From: an uncultured Bacteroides sp.
GTDB taxonomy: Bacteria > Bacteroidota > Bacteroidia > Bacteroidales > Bacteroidaceae
Assembly (NCBI RefSeq): GCF_963676325.1
Contig: NZ_OY781099.1
Location: 1,922,001 to 1,986,000, forward strand
Reading direction: 5' to 3'
DNA length: 64,000 bases
The position numbers and the translations under genes are program-made. The notes beneath the pieces are model-generated. The model was not told the DNA's origin and did no database searches. It saw only the letters and a list, made by a program, of their open reading frames with translations. Shown here piece by piece: positions 1 through 8,913 of this stretch. Numbering within the stretch: position 1 is the stretch's first letter; every line of letters begins with the position of its first letter.

Positions 1-695
1 AGATGAAGAGATGGGGGAACATGGCTCGTACATTTACGAGAATTGGCAAACAAATCGCTATAGCTGTAAAGGCTGGCGGTCCTGATGCTGAGAATAACCC
101 TCATTTACGTTCGGTAATTAACAATGCAAAGGCTGCCAACATGCCGAAAGAAAATGTTGATAGAGCCATTAAAAGAGCTGTCTCTAAAGATACCGATGAT
201 TACAAAGAAATGGTATATGAGGGATATGGACCTTTTGGTATCGCTGTTTTAGTTGAAACTGCAACAGATAACACTACTCGTACGGTAGCCAATGTGCGTA
301 GCGTATTCAACAAAAACGGAGGATCACTTGGTACATCAGGTAGTCTGGACTTTATGTTCACCCGTAAGTCAATGTTTACAGTGGCTCCAAAAGAAGGCGT
401 TTCTATTGAAGACCTGGAACTTGAACTTATTGATTACGGTGTTGACGAACTGGAAGCAGACGAAGATGGAATCACATTATATGGAGAATTCCAATCATTC
501 AATGCTATTCAGAAATACCTTGAAGAGAATGGTTTTGAAATTGTCAGCTCAGAGTTTACACGTATCCCAACAGACTTGAAAGATGTAACTCCGGAACAGC
601 GTGCTGCTATTGACAAATTAGTAGACAAAATGGAAGATGATGAAGACGTGCAGAGTGTTTATACAAACATGAAGCCGGATGAATCAGAAGAATAA
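1..695 (+). CDS. yebC: YebC/TACO1-family protein, 5' end outside window
   Basis: Partial gene: the frame is open from the first base, and the family usually begins about 15 residues before the first visible Met, so the true start lies upstream of the window. The visible part begins KRWGNMARTFTRIGKQI, typical of the YebC/PmpR/TACO1 family, and contains the family signature YEGYGPFGIAVLVETATDN near residues 73-91. Members are cytoplasmic; some were described as transcriptional regulators and more recent work links them to translation of difficult proline-rich stretches. The C-terminal third (PKEGVSIEDLELELIDYG onward) matches the acidic domain of the family. Its stop codon shares one base with the next gene start, so the two are probably cotranscribed and translationally coupled. 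Confidence 0.93.
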   Translation, partial: MKRWGNMARTFTRIGKQIAIAVKAGGPDAENNPHLRSVINNAKAANMPKENVDRAIKRAVSKDTDDYKEMVYEGYGPFGIAVLVETATDNTTRTVANVRSVFNKNGGSLGTSGSLDFMFTRKSMFTVAPKEGVSIEDLELELIDYGVDELEADEDGITLYGEFQSFNAIQKYLEENGFEIVSSEFTRIPTDLKDVTPEQRAAIDKLVDKMEDDEDVQSVYTNMKPDESEE

Positions 696-937
696 TGAAA
701 TCTGTTTATAAAACGTCAGGTACTTGCAGTTCTTACATTGTTTTAGATGTTGAAGATGGCATTCTCAAGGATGCTAGTTTTCAGGGAGGCTGCAATGGAA
801 ACCTAAAAGGTATTTGCGAGTTGGTAAAGGGAATGCCGGTGGAGGAGATTATTTCAAAGCTTGAAGGAATTTCTTGTGGCGGCCGACCTACTTCTTGCCC
901 TGATCAGTTGTGTCAGGCATTACGTTTGGTGAAGTAA
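695..937 (+). CDS. TSCPD domain protein (TIGR03905-like)
   Basis: 80-residue protein consisting only of a TSCPD domain, with the defining sequence PTSCPDQLCQAL at residues 66-77 and conserved cysteines in GTCSSYIV, GGCNGN and ISCGGR. The same domain occurs at the C-terminus of some class II-type ribonucleotide reductases; stand-alone copies have no established function, and the cysteines hint at metal binding or redox use. The start ATG overlaps the yebC stop (TAATG), indicating coupling. A strong hairpin terminator follows about 90 bp downstream. Family assignment is firm; function is unknown. Confidence 0.88.
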   Translation: MKSVYKTSGTCSSYIVLDVEDGILKDASFQGGCNGNLKGICELVKGMPVEEIISKLEGISCGGRPTSCPDQLCQALRLVK

Positions 938-1024
938 ATCAGGCTCTGATCAGTCCTTTATTTAAAGAAGGATTGATTGTATGAAAAAGCAAACCTATTT
1001 GTTTGAATTTGACAGACAAGCATA

Positions 1025-1072
1025 AAAAGACGAAAGGACGTTCAAAATTAATTGAGCGTCCTTTCGTCTTTT
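1025..1072. terminator. Bidirectional hairpin terminator
   Basis: A 16-bp perfect stem: arms 1025-1040 (AAAAGACGAAAGGACG) and 1057-1072, flanked by A and T runs. It sits between the convergent TSCPD gene and the minus-strand lipoprotein gene and can serve both. Confidence 0.85.
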
Positions 1073-1105
1073 ACTGTTTCTTGTTGGTTGGTATTCCTAT
1101 CCTCG

Positions 1106-1498
1106 TTATTTATATAACTTAGGTCCGATAGCTATCCGATAAAGTTCTTTCTTGCTTTTGTCGGAATAATACACATATTCAATTGTTGTATTGAAATCCT
1201 TGTATTCTTTCAGATCAACAGAATTCCTTACCGCTGCAATCATTGAACTCTCCATATATTGTATGTTCTTCTGAATGGAATCAGGAGTGTCAATGTATCC
1301 TGATAGAGTGTAGTAATTACTGTTGGTGTTTGTTTTTGGATTATACTTCATACTGTCAATTCTTATACCTTGTGCCATGCTAATCGGACATTTAGCGGTA
1401 TATTCCTTGGCTAGTCTTTCGAATGTTTTCTCTCTGGATTCCTGGCAGGAAAAGAAAATGAATGATATTCCTGCTGCAAATAATATAATTTTTTTCAT
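1106..1498 (-). CDS. Small lipoprotein, function unknown
   Basis: 130-residue protein with a lipoprotein signal: basic MKK start, hydrophobic stretch and lipobox ending FFSC, acylated Cys at residue 18. The mature part (QESREKTFERLAKEYTAKC...) is polar with no recognised domain. It would be an inner- or outer-membrane-anchored periplasmic protein. Its promoter region is divergent from mntH: read on the minus strand, a TATCTTCG sequence, one base off the TAnnTTTG consensus, lies just upstream. I do not recognise a family. Confidence 0.75.
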   Translation of the reverse strand: MKKIILFAAGISFIFFSCQESREKTFERLAKEYTAKCPISMAQGIRIDSMKYNPKTNTNSNYYTLSGYIDTPDSIQKNIQYMESSMIAAVRNSVDLKEYKDFNTTIEYVYYSDKSKKELYRIAIGPKLYK

Positions 1499-1572
1499 GT
1501 TTTTTCTTTATTTATATACGAAGATAACCTATTATTGTGAACAGAACAAGTGTGCTGAATGTTTTTAATGGT

Positions 1573-1580
1573 TATCTTTG
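1573..1580 (+). promoter_or_regulatory. Bacteroidales -7 element for mntH
   Basis: TATCTTTG matches TAnnTTTG and lies 23 bp before the mntH start. No clear TTTG -33 element is seen at the usual spacing. Confidence 0.6.
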
Positions 1581-1603
1581 TATAAACAGATTAAAATACG
1601 AAT

Positions 1604-2872
1604 ATGATTAATTTCTTTAAAGATTTAATGCGAAAAGACCATCAACGCTATTTAGGCGGATTGGATGTCTTTAAATATATAGGTCCTGGATTATTAGTAA
1701 CTGTTGGATTTATAGATCCCGGAAACTGGGCATCTAATTTTGCGGCAGGATCAGAGTTTGGATACTCTTTGCTTTGGGTAGTGAGCCTTTCTACCATTAT
1801 GCTTATTGTTCTTCAGCACAATGTGGCTCACCTGGGAATTGTAACCGGACTCTGTCTTTCGGAAGCCGCAACCCAGTATACTCCCAAGTGGATTTCAAGA
1901 CCTATTCTTGGTTCGGCGGTTCTGGCTTCAGTTTCCACTTCTCTTGCCGAGATACTGGGCGGAGCAATTGCTCTGCAAATGCTGCTCAATATTCCTATTA
2001 TATGGGGTTCTGTATTGGTCACGGCCTTTGTTTTCATAATGCTGGTTACCAATTCATATAAAAAGATTGAACGCTCAATAATTGCTTTTGTTTCCGTAAT
2101 TGGTCTATCCTTTATCTACGAACTTTTTCTTGTAAATATTGACTGGCCTATTGCTGTAAAAGGATGGGTCACTCCATCGTTCCCGCAGGGAAGTATGCTT
2201 ATTATAATGAGTGTATTGGGGGCAGTTGTTATGCCACACAATCTTTATCTTCACTCCGAAGTAATTCAGAGTCATGAGTATAATAAGCAAGATGATTCTT
2301 CAATAAGACGAGTGCTGAAATACGAGCTTTATGATACGCTGTTTTCAATGATTGTTGGCTGGGCAATAAACAGTGCAATGATACTTCTTGCGGCAACAAC
2401 GTTCTTTAAATCGGGCATCAAGGTGACAGAATTACAGCAGGCAAAATCATTGCTTGAGCCTCTTTTAGGAAGCAATGCGGCAATAATATTTGCGCTCGCC
2501 TTACTGATGGCCGGTGTTTCGTCTACAATCACAAGCGGTATGGCGGCAGGATCTATTTTTGCAGGAATCTTTGGTGAGCCTTACCACATTAAGGATAGTC
2601 ACTCCCGTCTGGGAGTCATCATTTCACTTGGGGTGGCTTTTCTGCTCATCTGTTTTATTGGCGATCCATTCAAGGGACTCCTTATTTCACAGATGGTACT
2701 TAGCATTCAGCTTCCTTTTACCGTGTTCCTGCAAGTGAGCTTAACATCTTCGCGCAGGGTGATGGGAGATTATGTAAACAGCAATTGGAATACATTTGTG
2801 CTTTATTCTATTGCAGGAATAGTAAGCATTTTAAATATTATGCTCCTGATTTCTGCATTTATCGGTTATTAA
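1604..2872 (+). CDS. mntH: Nramp-family divalent metal (Mn2+/Fe2+) transporter
   Basis: 422-residue polytopic membrane protein of the Nramp family, which imports Mn2+ or Fe2+ with protons. Both unwound-helix metal-binding motifs are present: DPGN at residues 38-41 in TM1, and MPHNLYLHS at residues 210-218 in TM6, whose Met is the residue that favours transition metals over Ca2+/Mg2+. About 11 hydrophobic segments fit the family. The length is typical. It appears monocistronic, followed by a 76-bp palindromic repeat. Manganese is the usual substrate of bacterial members, but Fe2+ cannot be excluded. Confidence 0.93.
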   Translation: MINFFKDLMRKDHQRYLGGLDVFKYIGPGLLVTVGFIDPGNWASNFAAGSEFGYSLLWVVSLSTIMLIVLQHNVAHLGIVTGLCLSEAATQYTPKWISRPILGSAVLASVSTSLAEILGGAIALQMLLNIPIIWGSVLVTAFVFIMLVTNSYKKIERSIIAFVSVIGLSFIYELFLVNIDWPIAVKGWVTPSFPQGSMLIIMSVLGAVVMPHNLYLHSEVIQSHEYNKQDDSSIRRVLKYELYDTLFSMIVGWAINSAMILLAATTFFKSGIKVTELQQAKSLLEPLLGSNAAIIFALALLMAGVSSTITSGMAAGSIFAGIFGEPYHIKDSHSRLGVIISLGVAFLLICFIGDPFKGLLISQMVLSIQLPFTVFLQVSLTSSRRVMGDYVNSNWNTFVLYSIAGIVSILNIMLLISAFIGY

Positions 2873-2881
2873 TTAATAATG

Positions 2882-2957
2882 TTTTGTACAAAAGAATGCA
2901 ATCTTCTGTACAGAACAATTAATTCTTTTGTACAGAAGAAAACAATCTTTTGTACAA
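2882..2957. repeat. 76-bp interspersed palindromic repeat, copy 1
   Basis: Four short palindromic cores of the type TTTTGTACAAAAG are strung together with AAGAATGCAATC and AATTAATT linkers. The same 76-bp sequence with about 5 changes recurs at 19161-19236 between thiC and thiH. It is noncoding and resembles a REP/MITE-like element. Confidence 0.8.
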
Positions 2958-2992
2958 GGGAATAAAAATATATAAAGTAGATTCTAAAAAAG

Positions 2993-3463
2993 ATGATGGA
3001 AGAAAGAGTAGCGAGAGCCGTAGAACTTTTTAAAAGCGGCTATAATTGTTCACAGTCAGTGGTGGCAGCTTTTGCCGATTTATACGGATTTACCGAAGAA
3101 CAAGCCTTGAAGATGTCCTCTTCATTTGGTGGAGGAATAGGACGAATGAGGGAAACCTGTGGTGCAGCTTGCGGAATGTTTATGCTTGCCGGCTTGCAAA
3201 CCGGAACAACAGACCCTACAGATAAAGAAGGAAAAGCGGCCAATTATAAATTGGTTCAGGATTTAGCTGCGATTTTTAGTAAAAGGAATGGTTCACTAAA
3301 CTGTGGAGAGCTGCTGGGATTGAAGAAATGTGACCCAATTCAGTCTACTCCCGAGGACAGAACTGCCCAATATTACGCCAAACGCCCGTGTGTAAAAATA
3401 GTGGAAGAGGCGGCAAGAATCTGGTCTGAGTATCTTGAAACACAAAATTTAGATAGTAAATAG
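2993..3463 (+). CDS. C_GCAxxG_C_C family putative redox protein
   Basis: 156-residue cytoplasmic protein of the C_GCAxxG_C_C family (TIGR01909). Visible conserved cysteines are C19 (GYNCSQ), C56 and C60 (ETCGAACGMFMLAG), C104 (NCGELLG), C113 and C133 (RPCVKIV), and there is a glycine-rich SFGGGIGRM stretch before the core. The cysteines suggest a redox or metal-cofactor role; some members lie beside transporters or oxidoreductases, but no reaction is established. Start choice: MMEERV, either Met is possible. It stands alone between mntH and a small wHTH gene. Confidence 0.88.
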   Translation: MMEERVARAVELFKSGYNCSQSVVAAFADLYGFTEEQALKMSSSFGGGIGRMRETCGAACGMFMLAGLQTGTTDPTDKEGKAANYKLVQDLAAIFSKRNGSLNCGELLGLKKCDPIQSTPEDRTAQYYAKRPCVKIVEEAARIWSEYLETQNLDSK

Positions 3464-3527
3464 ACTGAAAAAATTACATAAAATTAAAGATTTAACACTT
3501 CAATGTACTAAATAACATATTTTTGTC

Positions 3528-3535
3528 TATATTTG
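3528..3535 (+). promoter_or_regulatory. -7 element for the small wHTH gene
   Basis: TATATTTG matches TAnnTTTG. Transcription would start near 3541, so an upstream ATG at 3537 is unlikely to be the translation start and the ATG at 3606 is preferred. Confidence 0.55.
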
Positions 3536-3605
3536 CATGCAAATAAATCCTATACAAAACGGATTAATATTTCTGAATAGATGTTTAACTAAAAGTATTT
3601 TTGAA

Positions 3606-3806
3606 ATGTTAAAAGAAAAAGCAGGTACTGTAGCTGGTTTAATATGGAATGCATTGAACGGCACAGATGGTTTAACGGTAAAACAGATTAAGAAGGCTAC
3701 AAAGCTAGTAGATAAAGATCTTTATCTAGGCTTTGGGTGGTTACTTAAAGAAGACAAGGTTACTATTGAAGAAATTGAAAATGATTTTTTTGTAGCGCTG
3801 AAGTAA
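3606..3806 (+). CDS. Small winged-helix protein (DUF2582-type)
   Basis: 66-residue protein. The sequence MLKEKAGTVAGLIWNALNG, followed by LTVKQIKKATKL and LGFGWLLKEDKV, is the pattern of the winged helix-turn-helix family DUF2582: helix, HTH with a KQIKKAT recognition helix, then an EDKVTIEE beta wing. Most members are around this length and are presumed DNA-binding, although no target is known. A longer reading frame starts at 3537, but it overlaps the expected transcription start, so I chose the internal Met. A strong terminator follows. Confidence 0.78.
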   Translation: MLKEKAGTVAGLIWNALNGTDGLTVKQIKKATKLVDKDLYLGFGWLLKEDKVTIEEIENDFFVALK

Positions 3807-3827
3807 GAAAGCGAATAACTAATTTAT

Positions 3828-3873
3828 AAAAAATGCGCTGGTACGTTTTATTATGTTGCCAGCGCATTTTTTT
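3828..3873 (+). terminator. Rho-independent terminator
   Basis: Stem AAATGCGCTGG (ending at 3841) with CCAGCGCATTT (from 3859), then a T run to 3873. Confidence 0.85.
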
Positions 3874-3890
3874 ATTTTGTCTTCTTTGTG

Positions 3891-3898
3891 TATCTTTG
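3891..3898 (+). promoter_or_regulatory. -7 element for lepA
   Basis: TATCTTTG matches TAnnTTTG, 28 bp before the lepA ATG. Confidence 0.6.
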
Positions 3899-3926
3899 CA
3901 TATTATAATAACGATAAAACAGACAA

Positions 3927-5708
3927 ATGAAGAATATACGAAACTTTTGCATTATTGCACATATTGACCACGGTAAATCCACTTTAGCAGACCGTTTGCT
4001 TGAATTTACAAAGACAATTCAGGTAACCGGCGGCCAGATGCTTGATGATATGGAGCTGGAGAAGGAGAGGGGAATTACCATTAAAAGTCATGCCATCCAG
4101 ATGGAATATATGTATAATGACGAAAAGTATATTCTTAACCTGATTGATACTCCGGGACACGTGGACTTTTCTTACGAAGTATCCCGTTCCATTGCAGCTT
4201 GTGAAGGTGCTTTACTTATTGTCGACGCTTCGCAAGGAGTGCAGGCACAGACTATTTCTAACCTTTATATGGCAATTGATCACAATCTGGAGATTATCCC
4301 CGTGATTAATAAGTGCGACATGGCAAGTGCTATGCCCGACGAGGTGGAAGATGAAATCATTGAGTTGCTGGGAGTGGAAAGATCTTCTATAATCCGTGCT
4401 TCAGGAAAAACTGGTATGGGAGTTGAAGAGATTCTTCAGGCTGTAATAGAACGCATTCCTCAACCGGTAGGTGACGAAGAAGCGCCATTGCAGGCTTTGA
4501 TTTTCGACTCAGTATTTAATTCATTCCGTGGTATCATTGCTTATTTCAAGATAACAAACGGAGTGATTCGCACCGGCGATAAAGTGAAATTCTTTAATAC
4601 CGGAAAAGAATATGCGGCCGATGAAATTGGAGTGCTGAAGATGAGTCTGATTCCACGCAATGAACTTCGTACGGGAGACGTGGGATATATTATTTCAGGT
4701 ATCAAAACGTCAAAGGAAGTAAAGGTGGGAGATACAATTACCCACATTGCCCGTCCTTGCAGTAAGGCTATCTCGGGTTTCGAGGAAGTTAAACCAATGG
4801 TCTTTGCCGGAGTTTATCCTATTGAAGCAGAAGATTTTGAAGATCTTCGCTCTTCGCTGGAGAAATTACAGCTGAACGATGCTTCTCTTACATTCCAGCC
4901 GGAAAGTTCTTTGGCTCTGGGATTTGGTTTCCGTTGCGGATTCCTTGGATTGCTTCACATGGAGATTGTTCAGGAACGCCTTGATCGTGAGTTCGATATG
5001 AACGTTATCACTACAGTTCCTAACGTATCTTACCGTATTTATGACAAGCAAGGTGTGATGACTGAGGTTCATAACCCTGGAGGAATGCCCGATCCTACGC
5101 TGATTGACCGTATTGAAGAACCATATATCAAGGCTTCCGTTATTACAAAGACCGATTATATTGGACCCATCATGACTCTTTGTCTTGGCAAACGTGGTGA
5201 ATTGGTGAAGCAGGAATATATTTCAGGTAATCGAATGGAGATTCATTATGATATGCCGTTGGGTGAAATTGTGATTGACTTCTACGATAGACTGAAAAGT
5301 ATATCAAAAGGTTACGCATCGTTCGATTATCATCAGTCCGGCTTTCGCCCTTCAAAATTAGCGAAACTGGATATTTTGTTAAACGGTGAACCGGTTGATG
5401 CTCTTTCTACCCTTACACATGTGGATAATGCCTACGATTTAGGTAAACGTATGTGTGAGAAACTAAAAGAATTAATCCCAAGACAACAGTTTGATATTGC
5501 TATTCAGGCTGCAATTGGTGCAAAGATTATATCTCGCGAAACCATCAAAGCTGTTCGTAAGGATGTAACCGCGAAGTGTTATGGTGGTGATATCAGCCGT
5601 AAGCGTAAGTTGCTTGAAAAGCAGAAGAAAGGAAAGAAACGAATGAAGCAGATTGGTAATGTGGAGGTTCCTCAGAAAGCCTTCCTGGCTGTATTAAAGC
5701 TTGATTAA
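3927..5708 (+). CDS. lepA: Elongation factor 4 (LepA), ribosomal back-translocase GTPase
   Basis: 593-residue translational GTPase. G1 is AHIDHGKSTL near residues 11-20, the switch region is KERGITIKSH, G3 is DTPGHVDFSYE and G4 is NKCD. These are followed by EF-G-like domains II, III and V and the LepA-specific C-terminal domain ending EVPQKAFLAVLKLD. LepA acts on stalled or mistranslocated ribosomes and in 30S biogenesis; it is cytoplasmic or loosely membrane-associated. The length matches the family exactly. The gene is flanked by its own promoter and terminator, so it is probably monocistronic. Confidence 0.97.
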   Translation: MKNIRNFCIIAHIDHGKSTLADRLLEFTKTIQVTGGQMLDDMELEKERGITIKSHAIQMEYMYNDEKYILNLIDTPGHVDFSYEVSRSIAACEGALLIVDASQGVQAQTISNLYMAIDHNLEIIPVINKCDMASAMPDEVEDEIIELLGVERSSIIRASGKTGMGVEEILQAVIERIPQPVGDEEAPLQALIFDSVFNSFRGIIAYFKITNGVIRTGDKVKFFNTGKEYAADEIGVLKMSLIPRNELRTGDVGYIISGIKTSKEVKVGDTITHIARPCSKAISGFEEVKPMVFAGVYPIEAEDFEDLRSSLEKLQLNDASLTFQPESSLALGFGFRCGFLGLLHMEIVQERLDREFDMNVITTVPNVSYRIYDKQGVMTEVHNPGGMPDPTLIDRIEEPYIKASVITKTDYIGPIMTLCLGKRGELVKQEYISGNRMEIHYDMPLGEIVIDFYDRLKSISKGYASFDYHQSGFRPSKLAKLDILLNGEPVDALSTLTHVDNAYDLGKRMCEKLKELIPRQQFDIAIQAAIGAKIISRETIKAVRKDVTAKCYGGDISRKRKLLEKQKKGKKRMKQIGNVEVPQKAFLAVLKLD

Positions 5709-5725
5709 ATTCGATAAATAGATAG

Positions 5726-5760
5726 TTTCAGCCCGTTGTAAAATGGGCTGAAATGTTTTT
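5726..5760 (+). terminator. Rho-independent terminator after lepA
   Basis: 9-bp stem TTTCAGCCC (5726-5734) with GGGCTGAAA (5745-5753), followed by TGTTTTT. Confidence 0.85.
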
Positions 5761-5786
5761 AAGACCATCCTAAAATCTATAAAACT

Positions 5787-7142
5787 ATGGCTAACTTAAA
5801 AATTAAACCGTTTGCTTATTCTTTTGAAAGTTTTCTTAAGCATTATGTAAACGGAGGTATGCTATTAATGGTTGTAGCATTGCTGGCCATGGTTGTTGCA
5901 AATTCGCCTTTGAGCGAAGCTTATACCTCTTTCTGGAATTATCCTGTTTCCTTGCAAATAGGTGATTTTAATCTTTTCAGTCATCATGGAGAGCCAATGA
6001 CATTAATGGCGTTCATCAATGATGCTCTGATGGCTATTTTCTTTTTCTCTGTAGGTCTGGAAATAAAAAGAGAAACATTAGTTGGCGAGCTGTCAAGTTT
6101 CCGTCAGGCCCTGATGCCTATTATTGCCGCTTGCGGAGGAATGATTATTCCTGTTATTATCTATTCCTTAATGATAACCGATGGTATTGGGCATCACGGA
6201 TTAGCTATTCCAATGGCAACAGATATTGCGTTTTCCCTGGGAGTGTTAAGCTTGTTAGGTAAACGTGTTCCTTTAAGTCTGAAAATATTTCTGACAGCTT
6301 TTGCAGTCGTTGATGATATTGGTGGAATCATTGTTATTGCTCTTTTTTATGCTACCAATTTAGAGTTTGGATATTTACTTGCCGCAGCAGTAATAATTGT
6401 AATGCTATTTTTTGCCAACATTAAACTGGAAGTGGTGAATAAGGCTTTTTATATTTTCTGGGGCATAGTTGTTTGGTATTTATTTCTTCAATCGGGCATA
6501 CATAGTACTGTGGCTGGTGTATTGGTTGCATTTACTATTCCTTCCAGACCAAATCTTATGATAGGTAAGTACATTGAACGTATACGTGAAAATATACATT
6601 CATTTCCTGTTTCGAAAAAGGAAAGTATTCTGCTTGATCATAATCAGTTAGAGAGTCTTAAAAGTATTGAATCATCTTCTGATCACGTGATTTCGCCTCT
6701 GCAATCCATGGAAGATGCTCTGCAGGCTCCGGTAAACTATCTGATTATGCCGCTTTTTGCTTTTGCCAATGCAGGAGTAGTCTTCTCCGGCGGAGGAAAT
6801 GAAATAGTAGGCGAGGTGACTTATGCTGTAGCTTCAGGGCTTTTATTTGGGAAATTCATTGGAATATTCTCATTTACATGGCTTGCAGTGAAACTTAAAA
6901 TAGGAAGTTTACCTGAAGGCATGTGCTGGAAAAATCTGGCCGGCGTATCTATGTTGGGCGGCATTGGTTTTACTGTTGCACTCTTTATTGCCAATCTTTC
7001 CTTTGGTAGTAAAGCTCCTGAATTATTAAATCAGGCTAAGTTTGGTATTATATGTGGAACAGTTCTTTCCGGTATTATAGGGTATATTTATTTATCGAAG
7101 GTACTTCCTAAAGAGAATCTGACTGATGCAGAGAATCTTTAA
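5787..7142 (+). CDS. nhaA: NhaA-type Na+/H+ antiporter
   Basis: 451-residue inner-membrane antiporter that exports Na+ in exchange for protons for pH and salt homeostasis. The transport-site motifs are present: ATDIAFSLGVL with the conserved Asp, and FAVVDDIGGIIVIALF with the double Asp of the NhaA core. About 12 hydrophobic segments are visible. A hydrophilic insertion of about 50 residues (RIRENIHSFPVSKKES onward) sits between membrane helices and makes the protein longer than the E. coli form; such inserts are common in this phylum. Downstream is about 150 bp of noncoding DNA with two copies of GAATACCAGGAT (7185 and 7208), then a bidirectional terminator. Confidence 0.95.
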   Translation: MANLKIKPFAYSFESFLKHYVNGGMLLMVVALLAMVVANSPLSEAYTSFWNYPVSLQIGDFNLFSHHGEPMTLMAFINDALMAIFFFSVGLEIKRETLVGELSSFRQALMPIIAACGGMIIPVIIYSLMITDGIGHHGLAIPMATDIAFSLGVLSLLGKRVPLSLKIFLTAFAVVDDIGGIIVIALFYATNLEFGYLLAAAVIIVMLFFANIKLEVVNKAFYIFWGIVVWYLFLQSGIHSTVAGVLVAFTIPSRPNLMIGKYIERIRENIHSFPVSKKESILLDHNQLESLKSIESSSDHVISPLQSMEDALQAPVNYLIMPLFAFANAGVVFSGGGNEIVGEVTYAVASGLLFGKFIGIFSFTWLAVKLKIGSLPEGMCWKNLAGVSMLGGIGFTVALFIANLSFGSKAPELLNQAKFGIICGTVLSGIIGYIYLSKVLPKENLTDAENL

Positions 7143-7292
7143 ATAACATAATGGAAAGAAAGAACGTGGGTAACCACTGAATAGGAATACCAGGATAATA
7201 ATCGTTAGAATACCAGGATGAAAATAAAAGGCTCCTGAAAATAAATAGTTCAAATACATAGAACCGAGTTAGAATAGTATATTGAAAAGTAA

Positions 7293-7340
7293 AGGCCGTC
7301 AGATTGTTTTAAATGAATAAACAACCTGACGGCCTCTTCT
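7293..7340. terminator. Bidirectional terminator between nhaA and rmuC
   Basis: Stem AGGCCGTCAG (7293-7302) with CTGACGGCCT (7326-7335), T-rich on both exits, between convergent genes. Confidence 0.82.
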
Positions 7341-7389
7341 TTTGCTCGTCTTTATATTGGGGGATTACCTTTAACCCCTTTTTAAAGTA

Positions 7390-8685
7390 TTATTCTTCAT
7401 CGTCCATGTCGGCAAGAGGGAGAATCTTCTGAGATTCCTCGACAGGTAGTGCCTCTACCTGTTTTAACCTTCTTTCAATGGCACGGGTGCGTTTACCCAT
7501 CACTTCCTCAAGCTGATCGCCGGCAGTCTGAATATTCTTCTGAACCTTCTCAAGTAATCCGCCAAATTTGCTGAACTCAGTCTTTACTGCACCAAGAACT
7601 GTCCACACTTCACCGGTTCTTTTCTGGATAGCCAGCGTACGGAATCCCATTTGCAGACTATTAAGTATAGCTCCAAGGGTAGTAGGTCCGGTAACAACAA
7701 TCTTATATTCTTTTTGTAAGGTCTCAACCAGAGAGGTTCTTCGGATGACTTCGGCATAGATACTCTCGAAAGGAAGAAACATAATAGCAAAATCTGTTGT
7801 AAATGGCGGATCAATGTATTTATCATGTATGTCTTTCGCCATTTTCTTTATGGTTGTTTCAAGCTGTTTTGAAGAAGAGTCTATTAAAGCTGCATCGCCG
7901 GCTTCAAAAGCATCATAGTATTGCTCGTAAATATCTTTAGGGAATTTAGCATCAATAGGCAAATATACAGTATTGTTTGCATCATCTTTTCCAGGAAGCT
8001 TAATGGCATACTCCACGAATTCCGTACCACTTTTTTTCGTCTTTACATTGGCGTCATATTGTTCAGGACTCATCATCTGTTCCAATAGTGCTCCCAACTG
8101 AACTTCACCGAATGTACCACGCATTTTTACGTTTGTCAGTACCTTCTTTAATCCGCCCACATCCTGAGCAAGAGATTTCATCTCGCCCAATCCCTTTTGA
8201 ACATTTTCCAGTTGTGTGCGTACAATCTCAAAGGACTGGCCAATCCGTTCGTTGAGTGTCTTTTGCAATTTTTCTTCTACCATTACACGCATCTCGTCCA
8301 GCCGTTTTTCTGTCGATTGAATAAGTGCTTCCTGTGTCTTGCCCATAGCCTCAAACTTTTCTTTTTGAAGCTCATTGCCGGTAATCATATTCTTATGAAG
8401 TGCATCCTGCATCTGCTGCATGGAAGTATTTAAGGTTGTAGTCAGTTCTGAACGGAATTCCCTGATAGTTTTACCCAGCTCATCGCGATTTTCATAAGAT
8501 TGTTCCCTGATAACTGTTTCCAGACGAATGTTTAGTTCTCTGATTATACTTTCCAAGCGACTGTTCTGTTCCTTTAAAGCATTTTCTATGTGTTCGCTAT
8601 CTTCTCTGCCTTTTCCTTTAGTCAACAGTATAAAGAGTATAAGAAGTAATAAGAACGCACAAGCAATTAATAAAATGAATTCCAT
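7390..8685 (-). CDS. rmuC: RmuC-family DNA recombination protein
   Basis: 431-residue protein with an N-terminal membrane segment (MEFILLIACAFLLLLILFIL), a long coiled-coil (residues about 40-170, rich in E/K/Q) and the RmuC domain containing YLPIDAKFPKDIYEQYYDA. RmuC is thought to limit inverted-repeat recombination and resembles restriction-type nuclease folds; it is anchored to the membrane by the helix. A frame start 17 codons upstream at 8736 exists, but it lies beyond the -7 element at 8709-8716, so the Met at 8685 is the better start. The gene is divergent from the next transcription unit. Confidence 0.92.
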   Translation of the reverse strand: MEFILLIACAFLLLLILFILLTKGKGREDSEHIENALKEQNSRLESIIRELNIRLETVIREQSYENRDELGKTIREFRSELTTTLNTSMQQMQDALHKNMITGNELQKEKFEAMGKTQEALIQSTEKRLDEMRVMVEEKLQKTLNERIGQSFEIVRTQLENVQKGLGEMKSLAQDVGGLKKVLTNVKMRGTFGEVQLGALLEQMMSPEQYDANVKTKKSGTEFVEYAIKLPGKDDANNTVYLPIDAKFPKDIYEQYYDAFEAGDAALIDSSSKQLETTIKKMAKDIHDKYIDPPFTTDFAIMFLPFESIYAEVIRRTSLVETLQKEYKIVVTGPTTLGAILNSLQMGFRTLAIQKRTGEVWTVLGAVKTEFSKFGGLLEKVQKNIQTAGDQLEEVMGKRTRAIERRLKQVEALPVEESQKILPLADMDDEE

Positions 8686-8708
8686 AAGTTGTAAATTAAT
8701 ATATAATG

Positions 8709-8768
8709 CAAAGATACACTTTTTAAATATTTTCACCTTTTAAGAACACGCTAAAAGATGTATCTTTG
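8709..8768. promoter_or_regulatory. Divergent promoter pair
   Basis: Minus-strand TATCTTTG at 8716-8709 serves rmuC; plus-strand TATCTTTG at 8761-8768 faces the lipoprotein gene. A further plus-strand TATCTTTG is at 8814-8821. Confidence 0.62.
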
Positions 8769-8781
8769 CATCCGAATATAA

Positions 8782-8849
8782 AAATAGGGCTTTCCCTATT
8801 TAGGAATGGGGATTATCTTTGGTAAAAAGAATTTCCTTTACCCATTTTT
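8782..8849 (+). promoter_or_regulatory. Two leader hairpins, second one terminator-like
   Basis: AAATAGGG (8782-8789) pairs perfectly with CCCTATTT (8794-8801). GGTAAA (8821-8826) pairs with TTTACC (8837-8842) and is followed by CATTTTT. They lie in the leader of the lipoprotein-HAD unit between or after two candidate -7 elements and could form an attenuator. Confidence 0.4.
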
Positions 8850-8913
8850 GTTTCATTAAATTGATATTAATAATTATAACAAAATATTAACTGACTTCTA
8901 AACTTAAAAACGT

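Noticed and set aside
3537..3605. Upstream start for the small wHTH gene
   Set aside because: It falls at the predicted transcription start, right after the -7 element at 3528-3535.
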